Of a DNA stretch of 13,032 nt, positions 1 through 6,052 are shown piece by piece. Source of the DNA: JAKBCQ01 sp021807585 (GTDB lineage: Bacteria > Planctomycetota > Planctomycetia > Isosphaerales > Isosphaeraceae); contig DAHWFG010000231.1 of the NCBI GenBank assembly GCA_027325115.1, positions 1 through 13,032 of the forward strand. Reading direction: 5' to 3'. Under the pieces are notes generated by a model. The model was given only the letters and a program-made list of their open reading frames with translations. It had not been told where the DNA came from and made no database searches. Every line of letters starts with the position of its first letter. Position 1 is the first letter of the stretch. The position numbers were made by a program, and so were the translations under genes.

Positions 1-1
1 G

Positions 2-1030
2 AATTCGTTCTTCGGCGGAGGTCAAGGAGGAGCGATCGGCAATGTCGGCTTCGGCGCGGTGGCGAACATCAACAATTCGTTTTTCCTGGACAATCAGACG
101 ACCTCGCCACAAGGCGATTTGTCTTACAGTCAAGGAGGAGCGGTTTTTAGCAACGGCTCGGAGACGCTGAACATCTCGGGAGATACGTTCACCGGCAACG
201 TCTCCCAGGGCGCCCCGGGAGATTTCGCCCAAGGAGGAGCGGTTTTCTCGGTCCAAACCAACAATGTTTCGCTCACGAATAGCATTTTCACCGGCAACCA
301 GGCGATCGGCGGGAGTCTTGCATTCTTTGGTGGATCGGGGGAAGGCGGAGCGATCGCTTTGAATGCGGCCGGTCTGGCGACGACATCCTACACGGTCTCG
401 GGCGATGAGTTGATCGGCAACCTGGCGATCGGAGGCGCATCGCCTTCTACAGCGGGAGGTTATGGAGGATTCGCGGCGGGAGGAGGAATCGCGATCTTTG
501 ACGGGGCGAACGTCGCTTTATCCAACATGCTTCTCGTCGGTAATCAGGCGATCGGCGGCGACGGGACGACGGGGGGACAAGGCGCCGGCGGAGCGATCTT
601 CAACCCATACGGCGTGATCACCGTTTCCAACAGCATGATCATGAAGAACGAGGCGACCGGAGGGAATGGATCGGGTTCAGGAAACGGCGGAGGGGCGTTC
701 GGCGGCGCGATCGCCAACAATAAGTATGCCGGCGCAACTTTCTCGAACGATTTGATCATCGGCAACGAGGCCGAGGGGGGCGCGGGAGGGTCTCAAGGCG
801 GAGTCGGCGGGAACGCCTTCGGAGGAGCGGTTTTCAACGAAGGAACGCTCATCCTCTCATACGATGTCGTCACCAATAATTCGGCGTTCGGAGCTTCGGG
901 AGGCGGCCAGGGAATCGGCGGCGGGCTTTATCTCCTCGCGGGTTCGACGACGACGATCGATCATACCGTCGTCGAGGGGAATCACGCGTCGACGAGCAAT
1001 AAAAACATCTTCGGAACTTACGGATCGTAA
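2..1030 (+). CDS. Beta-helix surface protein with GGA[IV]/FxxN repeats (5'-truncated)
   Basis: The reading frame is open from the left edge, so this is the C-terminal 342 codons of a longer protein; a GTG at 59 is internal, not a start. The protein is Gly/Ala/Asn rich and built of about eight or nine degenerate units of 30-45 residues. Each unit has a GGA[IV] turn (QGGAVFS twice, EGGAIAL, GGAIFN, GGAIANN, GGAVFN) and an FxxN-like strand (FTGN twice, LIGN, LVGN, IIGN, VEGN). This pairing is the hallmark of chlamydial polymorphic membrane proteins and related right-handed parallel beta-helix proteins of planctomycetes and verrucomicrobia, which are exported and often very large. No autotransporter beta-barrel, membrane anchor or sorting domain follows the last repeat; the protein stops within a helix rung. 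The export signal must lie upstream. A surface or adhesin role is inferred from family and architecture. I do not recognise a specific gene. Confidence 0.8.
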   Translation, partial: NSFFGGGQGGAIGNVGFGAVANINNSFFLDNQTTSPQGDLSYSQGGAVFSNGSETLNISGDTFTGNVSQGAPGDFAQGGAVFSVQTNNVSLTNSIFTGNQAIGGSLAFFGGSGEGGAIALNAAGLATTSYTVSGDELIGNLAIGGASPSTAGGYGGFAAGGGIAIFDGANVALSNMLLVGNQAIGGDGTTGGQGAGGAIFNPYGVITVSNSMIMKNEATGGNGSGSGNGGGAFGGAIANNKYAGATFSNDLIIGNEAEGGAGGSQGGVGGNAFGGAVFNEGTLILSYDVVTNNSAFGASGGGQGIGGGLYLLAGSTTTIDHTVVEGNHASTSNKNIFGTYGS

Positions 1031-1055
1031 TTCGTAGTTCCAAAACGATTCATGA

Positions 1056-1093
1056 GATCGGCGGGAGCGGGGACGAGCGCCTCGCTCCCGATC
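1056..1093 (+). terminator. Possible hairpin terminator after the beta-helix gene
   Basis: GGGAGCG at 1063-1069 pairs perfectly with CGCTCCC at 1083-1089 across a 13-nt loop. An outer GATC/GATC pair (1056-1059 with 1090-1093) extends it past a 3-nt bulge. It lies 26 nt after the stop codon at 1028-1030. No U-run follows, so intrinsic termination is uncertain. Confidence 0.35.
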
Positions 1094-1138
1094 CGGTCTC
1101 GAGAACATCGAATATATTAAGTATATTTATTTCATTGA

Positions 1139-1144
1139 TATAAT
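1139..1144 (+). promoter_or_regulatory. Possible -10 element in AT-rich island
   Basis: A perfect TATAAT sits at 1139-1144 inside the only long AT-rich island of this spacer, about 180 bp before the chosen ATG of the Tat-protein gene. No good -35 hexamer stands 16-18 bp upstream, so this is suggestive only. Confidence 0.3.
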
Positions 1145-1327
1145 ATTCGTTGGATTTTTTAATGGTTTGAAGTTCACCGATTGGACCTCCCTCTTGCCGA
1201 CGCGTGCGGGATGCGTTCGTATATCTTAAAGGAATCGGATCGACCGGGCGCGACTCTTCCGGGTTCGAAGCGGGCTCGCACGCGTCGGGCGATCCGAAGC
1301 CGGTCCATTCGACGAGGGAGCGGGGCC

Positions 1328-2851
1328 ATGCGAGCGAGTTCGATCGGTCGGCGCGGGTTCTTGAGGTCGACGACGGCGCTGGGGCTTGGCGCCGGGCTCG
1401 GCTCCTGGACCGAACTTTCACAAATCACCCCGGCGGTTGCGCGGGAGATGAGGCTCGATCCCGACGCGGTTCGCTTTCGACCCGAGATCGAGCCGATCGT
1501 CCGCTGGATCGAGGAGACTCCGCGCGACGCGATCCTCGAATCCGCGGTCGTCAAACTCAATAATGGATTGTCATATCGCGATCTTTTGGGAGGTTTGTTC
1601 CTCGCGGGGATTCGCAACGTCAAACCCAGGCCCGTGGGGTTCAAGTTTCACGCCGTTCTGGTGATGAACTCGGCGCACCTGCTGGGGCAGGTCGCCGACG
1701 TTGAAGATCGCCTTATGCCGATGTTTTGGGCATTGGATACGTTCAAGAATTCGCAGGAACAGGACGTTCGCGAGGGGGATTGGACGCTCAAAAATCCCGA
1801 CGTCGCGCATTTGCCGCGTCCTTCGGAGGCGCACGAGGCGTTCACCAAGGCGATGGAGGCGTGGGACGTCGAGGCGGCCGACGCGGCGATCACGAGCCTG
1901 TGTCGATCGGCGGGCGCAGGCGAGGTGTTCGAGGCGATTTATCGTTACGGCCTGCGCGATCATCGCGATATCGGCCACAAGGCGATCTTCACGGCGCAAT
2001 CGCGTCGAACGCTCGAGACGATCGGCGTGCAACACGCCGAGCCCGTTCTCAGGTCGCTCGTTTTCGGTTTGCTCGATTTACAGGGGGATCGCGAGAGAGC
2101 GCCGGTCGGCCCTTATCTGTTGAATCTCGAGAACGCCAGGAAGATCCGTCAAGACTGGCAGATCGGCAGGCGCGATTCCGCCGCGTCGACGGCTTTTTTG
2201 GCGACGATCCGCACCGCTTCGACCGCGGACGCGTGTTCCGAGTGCGTCAAGCTGCTTAACGAGGGGGTCGCCCCCGAGTCGCTTTGGGACGCCGCGATTT
2301 TGGCCGCGGGAGAGCTGATGGCGCGGGCCCCGGGGATCTTGCCGATCCACGCGGTCACTTCGTGCAATGCTCTTCATTATATTTACATGACAAGCGGCGA
2401 CGATACGACGCGCAAGCTGGCGCTCTTGCAAGCCTCGGGCTGGCCGTCGCTTTATCGCGACCGCGTGAAGCCGAAAAGCGAGTTCAAGATCGACGCGATC
2501 GCCGCGATCAACCCCGAGACGAAGGGGGACGACGCGATCGGCGAGATCTTTACGACGATCGGATCGAGTCGTGAGCGTGCGGCACAGAAATTGATCGGTT
2601 ATCTCGATTCGGGGGGATCGACCGACGAATTCTTCCGCGCCGCGCGGAAGGCGATTTTCGTCAAGGGGCGCGATTCGCACGATTACAAATTCGGCGCGGC
2701 TTCGTGGGAGGAACATCTGCTCGCGAGCGATCCCCGCTTCGGCGCCCCGCTCGCCGCGGCGGCGATTTTCAACCTGCCCGCGGCGGCGACTCCCGAAAGC
2801 CCGCTGATGATCAAGGCGCGACAAGCCGTCGCTCGCCTCAAGAAATCTTAA
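1328..2851 (+). CDS. Tat-signal exported alpha-helical protein, unknown function
   Basis: The predicted protein has 507 residues. I chose the ATG at 1328 because GAGGGAG (1314-1320) sits 7 nt before it, and it puts a twin-arginine motif (GRRGFLR, residues 7-13) near the N-terminus. A Gly/Ala/Leu-rich stretch and a likely cleavage site after AVA (residues 36-38) follow. TTG 1181 and ATG 1211 are in-frame alternatives. The mature part is mostly amphipathic helix, with recurring histidine motifs: FHAVLVMNSAH (108-117), DHRDIGHKA (211-219), HAVTSCNALH (341-350) and SHDYKFGA (450-457). The first three could be metal- or heme-binding, and the HAVT...AL stretch loosely recalls questin-oxidase-like proteins, but this is a weak resemblance. 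Tat export suggests folding or cofactor loading in the cytoplasm and action outside the inner membrane. I know of similar planctomycete proteins but no assigned function. Confidence 0.8.
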   Translation: MRASSIGRRGFLRSTTALGLGAGLGSWTELSQITPAVAREMRLDPDAVRFRPEIEPIVRWIEETPRDAILESAVVKLNNGLSYRDLLGGLFLAGIRNVKPRPVGFKFHAVLVMNSAHLLGQVADVEDRLMPMFWALDTFKNSQEQDVREGDWTLKNPDVAHLPRPSEAHEAFTKAMEAWDVEAADAAITSLCRSAGAGEVFEAIYRYGLRDHRDIGHKAIFTAQSRRTLETIGVQHAEPVLRSLVFGLLDLQGDRERAPVGPYLLNLENARKIRQDWQIGRRDSAASTAFLATIRTASTADACSECVKLLNEGVAPESLWDAAILAAGELMARAPGILPIHAVTSCNALHYIYMTSGDDTTRKLALLQASGWPSLYRDRVKPKSEFKIDAIAAINPETKGDDAIGEIFTTIGSSRERAAQKLIGYLDSGGSTDEFFRAARKAIFVKGRDSHDYKFGAASWEEHLLASDPRFGAPLAAAAIFNLPAAATPESPLMIKARQAVARLKKS

Positions 2852-2865
2852 CGTAATTGCGCAAT

Positions 2866-2884
2866 TTCTTGATCGTATCAAGAA
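2866..2884. terminator. Hairpin between convergent genes
   Basis: TTCTTGAT (2866-2873) and ATCAAGAA (2877-2884) form a perfect 8-bp dyad with a 3-nt centre, 14 nt after the Tat-protein stop. It lies between the convergent Tat-protein and RNase H genes. A second weaker dyad (GAACC 2891-2895 with GGTTC 2903-2907) follows. There is no U-run, so the terminator role is an inference from position. Confidence 0.35.
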
Positions 2885-2921
2885 CATAAGGAACCAATTA
2901 GCGGTTCATGCGACGATTCAT

Positions 2922-3407
2922 TTATCGATTGGATTTCATCAGTTGTTTATACGCGTCGACGGCCATTTTGTCGCATTCCTCGTTCTCGGGATGACCGGCG
3001 TGGCCGTAGACGTGTTCGACGCGGACCTCGTGCTCGGCGAGCAGTTCGTCGAGCCTTTGCCAGAGGTCGACGTTGCGCACCGGAACGAATCGACCCCCCT
3101 CGTTGCGTTTCCAGCCGTTGCTCTTCCACTTGGAAAGCCACAGCTCGATTCCTTTGGCCACGTATTGGCTATCGGTGACGAGCTTGACTTGGCAGCGGCG
3201 ATTGAGCGACGCGAGCCCTTCGATCACCGCGGCGAGTTCCATCCGATTGTTCGTCGTCGCGGGATCGGCGCCCGAAGACTTTTTTTTCGTTCCCGAATCG
3301 GGATGCTCCAAGATAAACGCCCAGCCCCCGGGGCCCGGATTGCCGCCGCACGCGCCGTCCGTAAATAGCGTCACATGATCGACCCCCGCGACCGTCCGTT
3401 TGGCCAT
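2922..3407 (-). CDS. rnhA: Ribonuclease HI
   Basis: RNase HI cuts the RNA strand of RNA-DNA hybrids (R-loops, primers) in a metal-dependent way in the cytoplasm. From the ATG at 3407 the protein has 161 residues, close to the 155 of E. coli. The active-site set is complete: D17 in FTDGACGGNPGPGGW, E57 in NNRMEL, D79 in VTDSQYV, H136 in GHAGHPENEECD and D146 at the end of that motif. The basic-protrusion region (WLSKWKSNGWKRNEGG, residues 90-105) is also present. The frame stays open upstream to a TTG at 3593 that overlaps the lexA stop, but the extra 62 residues look non-conserved and cover an AT-rich promoter-like stretch. An ATG at 3419 is an equally possible start; neither has a strong Shine-Dalgarno. 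It follows lexA on the same strand after 182 bp. Confidence 0.95.
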   Translation of the reverse strand: MAKRTVAGVDHVTLFTDGACGGNPGPGGWAFILEHPDSGTKKKSSGADPATTNNRMELAAVIEGLASLNRRCQVKLVTDSQYVAKGIELWLSKWKSNGWKRNEGGRFVPVRNVDLWQRLDELLAEHEVRVEHVYGHAGHPENEECDKMAVDAYKQLMKSNR

Positions 3408-3496
3408 AACTATGCTCATTTCTAACAGATACAAATAAACTCGAATAAAACCATATTGCCGCTTCGTCGACCCGACCGAGACGTGGTTCGGGGCGA

Positions 3497-3537
3497 GCGC
3501 CGCGGCGAACATCGCTCGATCTCGGCGACCGCGGCGC
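3497..3537 (-). terminator. Strong GC hairpin between lexA and rnhA
   Basis: GCGCCGCGG (3497-3505) and CCGCGGCGC (3529-3537) are a perfect 9-bp inverted repeat with a 23-nt loop, starting 52 nt after the lexA stop. No U-tract follows in the direction of transcription. It could be a terminator helper, an attenuator, or a 3'-end stabiliser for the lexA mRNA. Confidence 0.35.
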
Positions 3538-3589
3538 GCACACCGATCGTCGCGTTGGACTATACCGTCGCGCCGCGGCGAATCGAAGC

Positions 3590-4195
3590 TCAATATTTGC
3601 GGACAACCCCGACCAAAACCCCCAGAATCTTGACCTTGTCGCGATAAATCGGCTTCATCGCCTTGTTGGCGGGGTCGAGGCGTACGCGGTTTTTCTCTTT
3701 ATGAAGGATCTTCAGCGTCGCCTCGCCGTTGTCGTCTCGAACCGCGACGATCTGGCCGTTCCGCGCCGTCTCTTGGCGTTTGATGATCACAAAATCGCCG
3801 TCGGCGATGTGTTTTTCAATCATCGATTCGCCTTTAACCGTGAGCGCGAAGTTCTCGTCGGATTCCTCCCATTCGTCGAACGTGAGGGTTTCGGCGTCTT
3901 CGATCGCCTCAATCGGCTTCCCCGCGGCGATCCGGCCAAGAAGCTTGATCCCCGGCTTCTTCTCCGAGGGGGAGTCGTCAAGGAGCTGGATCGCTCGCGA
4001 CATGTTCGGCTCGCGGTGAATCATCCCCTTCTTCTGCAACGCCTTGAGATGACACATCACGCCGTTGGGGCTTTTGATCCCGAACGCGTTGCCGATCTCC
4101 CGCACCGTCGGGCCGTAACCACGACCGTGAATCTTGGAGCGAATAAATACGTAAATACCGCGCTGCTTCTCGGTCAACGTCTCGATGTCGGCCAT
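3590..4195 (-). CDS. lexA: LexA SOS repressor (S24 self-cleaving)
   Basis: LexA represses DNA-damage genes and cleaves itself when RecA filaments form. The ATG at 4195 gives 201 residues (E. coli has 202) starting MADIETLTEKQ. An AGGGGAA ribosome site (4202-4208) stands 6 nt upstream, so the 34 extra in-frame residues further upstream are rejected. The N-terminal winged helix-turn-helix spans about residues 1-70 (GPTVREIGNAFGIKSPNGV is the helix-turn-helix core). The cleavage site A91-G92 lies in GRIAAGKP. The catalytic serine S124 is in KGESM and the lysine K162 in EATLKIL, so self-cleavage should work. RNase HI lies downstream on the same strand and surE is divergent. Upstream dyads at 4267-4306 and 4342-4359 are candidate operators; neither fits the E. 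coli or the Bacillus SOS box. Confidence 0.96.
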   Translation of the reverse strand: MADIETLTEKQRGIYVFIRSKIHGRGYGPTVREIGNAFGIKSPNGVMCHLKALQKKGMIHREPNMSRAIQLLDDSPSEKKPGIKLLGRIAAGKPIEAIEDAETLTFDEWEESDENFALTVKGESMIEKHIADGDFVIIKRQETARNGQIVAVRDDNGEATLKILHKEKNRVRLDPANKAMKPIYRDKVKILGVLVGVVRKY

Positions 4196-4266
4196 GTGAG
4201 ATTCCCCTGAAACCGGGAGGAGGAGACTCGACACGATGCGCGTGACGAGCCTAAATAGGTGATATA

Positions 4267-4306
4267 TGATCGTTCGCCCCCCTCCGAGTGTGGTCACGAA
4301 CGATCA
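4267..4306. repeat. 10-bp inverted repeat upstream of lexA
   Basis: TGATCGTTCG (4267-4276) is repeated as its exact reverse complement CGAACGATCA (4297-4306), separated by 20 bp. The arm centres are 30 bp apart, close to three helical turns, and they flank the most likely lexA promoter region 72-111 bp before the start codon. The CGAAC/GTTCG ends recall halves of the Gram-positive SOS box, but the two halves are arranged differently. It is a candidate binding site for LexA itself. Confidence 0.5.
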
Positions 4307-4341
4307 CCATCTGAGTCTTTGACGGCTAATGTACGAGGGTA

Positions 4342-4359
4342 ATCTAGCGCACGCTAGAT
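4342..4359. promoter_or_regulatory. Operator-like perfect dyad
   Basis: ATCTAGCG (4342-4349) and CGCTAGAT (4352-4359) are perfect reverse complements around a 2-bp centre, 147 bp from the lexA start. Its size and symmetry are typical of a dimeric repressor site rather than an RNA hairpin, since a 2-nt loop cannot close. Target repressor unknown; LexA or a surE regulator are the obvious candidates. Confidence 0.4.
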
Positions 4360-4501
4360 CAAAAATCGAAAAATCGACGATTTTTTTGGGAAATCGATCG
4401 ATCGCGATCGCCGTGGAATCGATCATCAGACGTGACGATCGATTCGCTCGTCGCGCACTTCCTCCCGATCCCCCTCGAATCGATCCCTCGCGATCCGCCG
4501 A

Positions 4502-4531
4502 TTGACGTCGTCGAGCGGGGACGGTTACGAT
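4502..4531 (+). promoter_or_regulatory. Possible sigma70-type promoter of surE
   Basis: TTGACG (4502-4507) and TACGAT (4526-4531) are spaced 18 bp apart and match the -35 and -10 consensus at 5/6 and 4/6 positions. Transcription would start near 4538, giving a leader of about 55 nt. The dyad TAAGCG/CGCTTA (4531-4536 with 4546-4551) overlaps the -10 end and start point and could be an operator or a leader hairpin. Confidence 0.35.
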
Positions 4532-4593
4532 AAGCGCCGAACCGACGCTTACCCTGGACCGATATCGACGAGGCTTGCGGGATCGAGGCGAAT

Positions 4594-5352
4594 GTGCGAA
4601 TTCTTTTAACCAACGACGACGGCGTTTTCGCTCCCGGGCTCCGCGCCTTGCGCAAGGAACTGGCGAAATTGGGGGAAGTCACCGTCGTCGCTCCGGCGCT
4701 CGAACAAAGCGGCGTCGCGCATACGATTACGCTGCTCAATCCCCTTGTCGTCAAAGAGGTTGAAGACGAAGACGCGTCGACGTTGGGCTGGATGGTCGAG
4801 GGAAGCCCCGCCGATTGTGTGAAACTAGGCGTTTATGAATTGATGCCGCGCCCTCCCGACCTCGTCGTCTCGGGAATGAATTCGGGGGCGAACGCGGGAA
4901 TCAACGTCCTTTATTCGGGAACGGTCGCGGCGGCGATCGAGGGTTCGTTCTTCAAGATCACTTCGATCGCGGTGTCGCTCGAACTTTCCGAGCATTTCGA
5001 TTATCCCCACGCCGCCAAGCACGCGGCGCGGGTGATCGAGCGGATCTTATCGCATAAGCCTCCCGCGGGTTCGCTGTTCAACGTCAACCTCCCGGCGCAT
5101 TCGCGCGGCGAGCCCAAGGGAATTCGTGTCGTTCCGATGGGAATCGGCCGCTACGGCGAAGGATTTGAACGACGCATCGACCCGCGCGGACGTACTTATT
5201 ACTGGCTCACCTACAATCCTCCGTATCATCTGGAGGGTCCCGAAACCGACGTCACGAGCCTGTGCGAGGGGTATATCACCGTCACCCCGCTGCAGTTCGA
5301 TTTGACCGATCACGACAAAGTTCCCAGAATCGCCGATTGGACCTGGGATTAA
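4594..5352 (+). CDS. surE: 5'/3'-nucleotidase SurE
   Basis: SurE is a metal-dependent cytoplasmic phosphatase that removes phosphate from nucleoside monophosphates and survival-related substrates. The protein has 252 residues, the normal family size. It shows the signature N-terminus MRILLTNDDG with metal ligands D8 and D9, S39 in LEQSG, and N96 in VVSGMNSGANAG, followed by the family motif YSGTVAAAIEG (residues 107-117). The C-terminal part ends with VTSLCEGYITVTPLQFDLTD, as in other SurE proteins. The start is a GTG; a GAGG at 4585-4588 lies 5 nt before it, and the overlapping ATG at 4592 is in another frame. The gene stands alone in its own transcription unit, divergent from lexA. Confidence 0.96.
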   Translation: MRILLTNDDGVFAPGLRALRKELAKLGEVTVVAPALEQSGVAHTITLLNPLVVKEVEDEDASTLGWMVEGSPADCVKLGVYELMPRPPDLVVSGMNSGANAGINVLYSGTVAAAIEGSFFKITSIAVSLELSEHFDYPHAAKHAARVIERILSHKPPAGSLFNVNLPAHSRGEPKGIRVVPMGIGRYGEGFERRIDPRGRTYYWLTYNPPYHLEGPETDVTSLCEGYITVTPLQFDLTDHDKVPRIADWTWD

Positions 5353-5391
5353 CCCGAGCCCGCCCGCGATCGATCGTTACGGGCGCGGACC

Positions 5392-5436
5392 GCGCCGAAG
5401 CCGATCGACCGCCGTAAAACCTCGGCGCTTGTTTTT
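5392..5436 (+). terminator. Probable rho-independent terminator of surE
   Basis: GCGCCGA (5392-5398) pairs with TCGGCGC (5422-5428) across a 23-nt loop and is followed at once by TTGTTTTT (5429-5436). A further GC dyad (CGCCCG 5361-5366 with CGGGCG 5380-5385) lies just before. The stem plus T-rich tail fits an intrinsic terminator, though the loop is long. Confidence 0.5.
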
Positions 5437-5530
5437 CTCGCGCATCGTCGATCCCTATTTGTTAGCCTAGAATTCTCGACCCGCGCTCGACTCCGAACCG
5501 CGACGGCCGTCCAAACTTAAGGAAACGAAC

Positions 5531-6001
5531 ATGAGAACGTATCTTTTGGCGTTTATCGTTTTATTTTTTACGATCGAATCCGGGTGCGGCGAGGATGCGC
5601 CGAAAAAGAAGCCGCGCGAAGGGATTGTGGGGAAGAAAACGCAACAGATCGTCCCCGTGGAAACGTTGCTCGCAAAGCCGGGCGCGCAGGTCGCGAGCAC
5701 GACGATCACCGCGACCGATCCCCTCACGCTTTCGGGTCAGGCGTATGTCACCCAGATCGATCGGATCGCGGGGATGGCGGTGCAACAAGCGGTCGAGATG
5801 TACAACGCGTCAAACGGTGAATACCCTAAAAATTTTCAGGTGTTTATGGAAGAGGTGATCGGCGTGGGGAAGCCCGAGGGAATCTGGCTTCCCGAACTTC
5901 CCGATTATCAAAAATACGGTTACGACGAAAAAGAGCATAAGCTCGTCGTCGTCGAATATCCCGAGCTCAAAAAGGAGCTGATCAAGAAGCAGACCGAGTG
6001 A
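5531..6001 (+). CDS. Putative lipoprotein, small secreted protein of unknown function
   Basis: The protein has 156 residues. The start is supported by AAGGA (5519-5523), 7 nt before the ATG. Residues 4-15 are a hydrophobic signal core, and C19 in ESGCGE is a likely lipidation site, although glutamate at -3 departs from the usual lipobox. A basic, lysine-rich linker follows (residues 25-36). The C-terminal half begins with a predicted helix (AVQQAVEMYNASNGEYP, about residues 83-99) and ends with a YGYDEKEHKLVVVEYP strand pair. This helix, the NGEYP turn and the late Y-x-YD strand resemble the globular part of type II secretion major pseudopilins (GspG), where A...Y...NGxYP is recurrent, but the long hydrophobic pilin helix and the prepilin cleavage motif are missing. 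It is probably envelope-located. I do not assign a function. It stands alone after surE, convergent with the HtrA-like gene. Confidence 0.75.
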   Translation: MRTYLLAFIVLFFTIESGCGEDAPKKKPREGIVGKKTQQIVPVETLLAKPGAQVASTTITATDPLTLSGQAYVTQIDRIAGMAVQQAVEMYNASNGEYPKNFQVFMEEVIGVGKPEGIWLPELPDYQKYGYDEKEHKLVVVEYPELKKELIKKQTE

Positions 6002-6052
6002 AGTCGAGATCTCCACACGCGATTACATTAACACGATTGATTTCAATGGATT

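Larger units (their letters stand above)
1031..1327. other. Spacer between beta-helix gene and Tat-protein gene
   Basis: This 297-bp stretch has no convincing gene. It begins with a GC-rich hairpin (1056-1093), passes through a strongly AT-rich island (about 1110-1162) that looks like a promoter region, and then returns to high GC. The frame of the downstream gene is open back to a TTG at 1181 and contains an ATG at 1211. The predicted extension is arginine-rich and would place the Tat motif over 50 residues from the N-terminus, so I treat it as untranslated leader. Confidence 0.5.
4196..4593. promoter_or_regulatory. lexA-surE divergent control region
   Basis: This is a 398-bp gene-free stretch between divergent genes. 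From lexA outward it holds the lexA Shine-Dalgarno (4202-4208), a 10-bp inverted repeat with 20-bp spacing (4267-4306), a short perfect dyad (4342-4359), an A/T-rich tract (about 4361-4387), a cluster of overlapping GATCG words (about 4392-4445), a promoter-like pair for surE (4502-4531) and a small hairpin (4531-4551). I see no small ORF with convincing coding features. Confidence 0.7.

Noticed and set aside
131..246. Strong GGAGG ribosome-site-like sequences (131-140, 231-239)
   Set aside because: They are codons of the repeated QGGAV units inside an open beta-helix frame, with no start codon at the right spacing.
1181..1327. Longer N-terminus of the Tat protein from TTG 1181 or ATG 1211
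   Set aside because: It adds an arginine-rich segment that buries the twin-arginine signal; ATG 1328 has a good Shine-Dalgarno and puts the motif at residues 7-13.
4196..4297. 34 extra residues upstream of LexA
   Set aside because: LexA homologues start at the MxxLTxKQ segment, and the ATG at 4195 has a clear ribosome site; the extension would cover that site.
4361..4387. A/T-rich hairpin-like sequence with T-run
   Set aside because: The arms are nearly all A-T and overlap with almost no loop, and no gene ends nearby; more likely promoter-type AT-rich DNA than a terminator.
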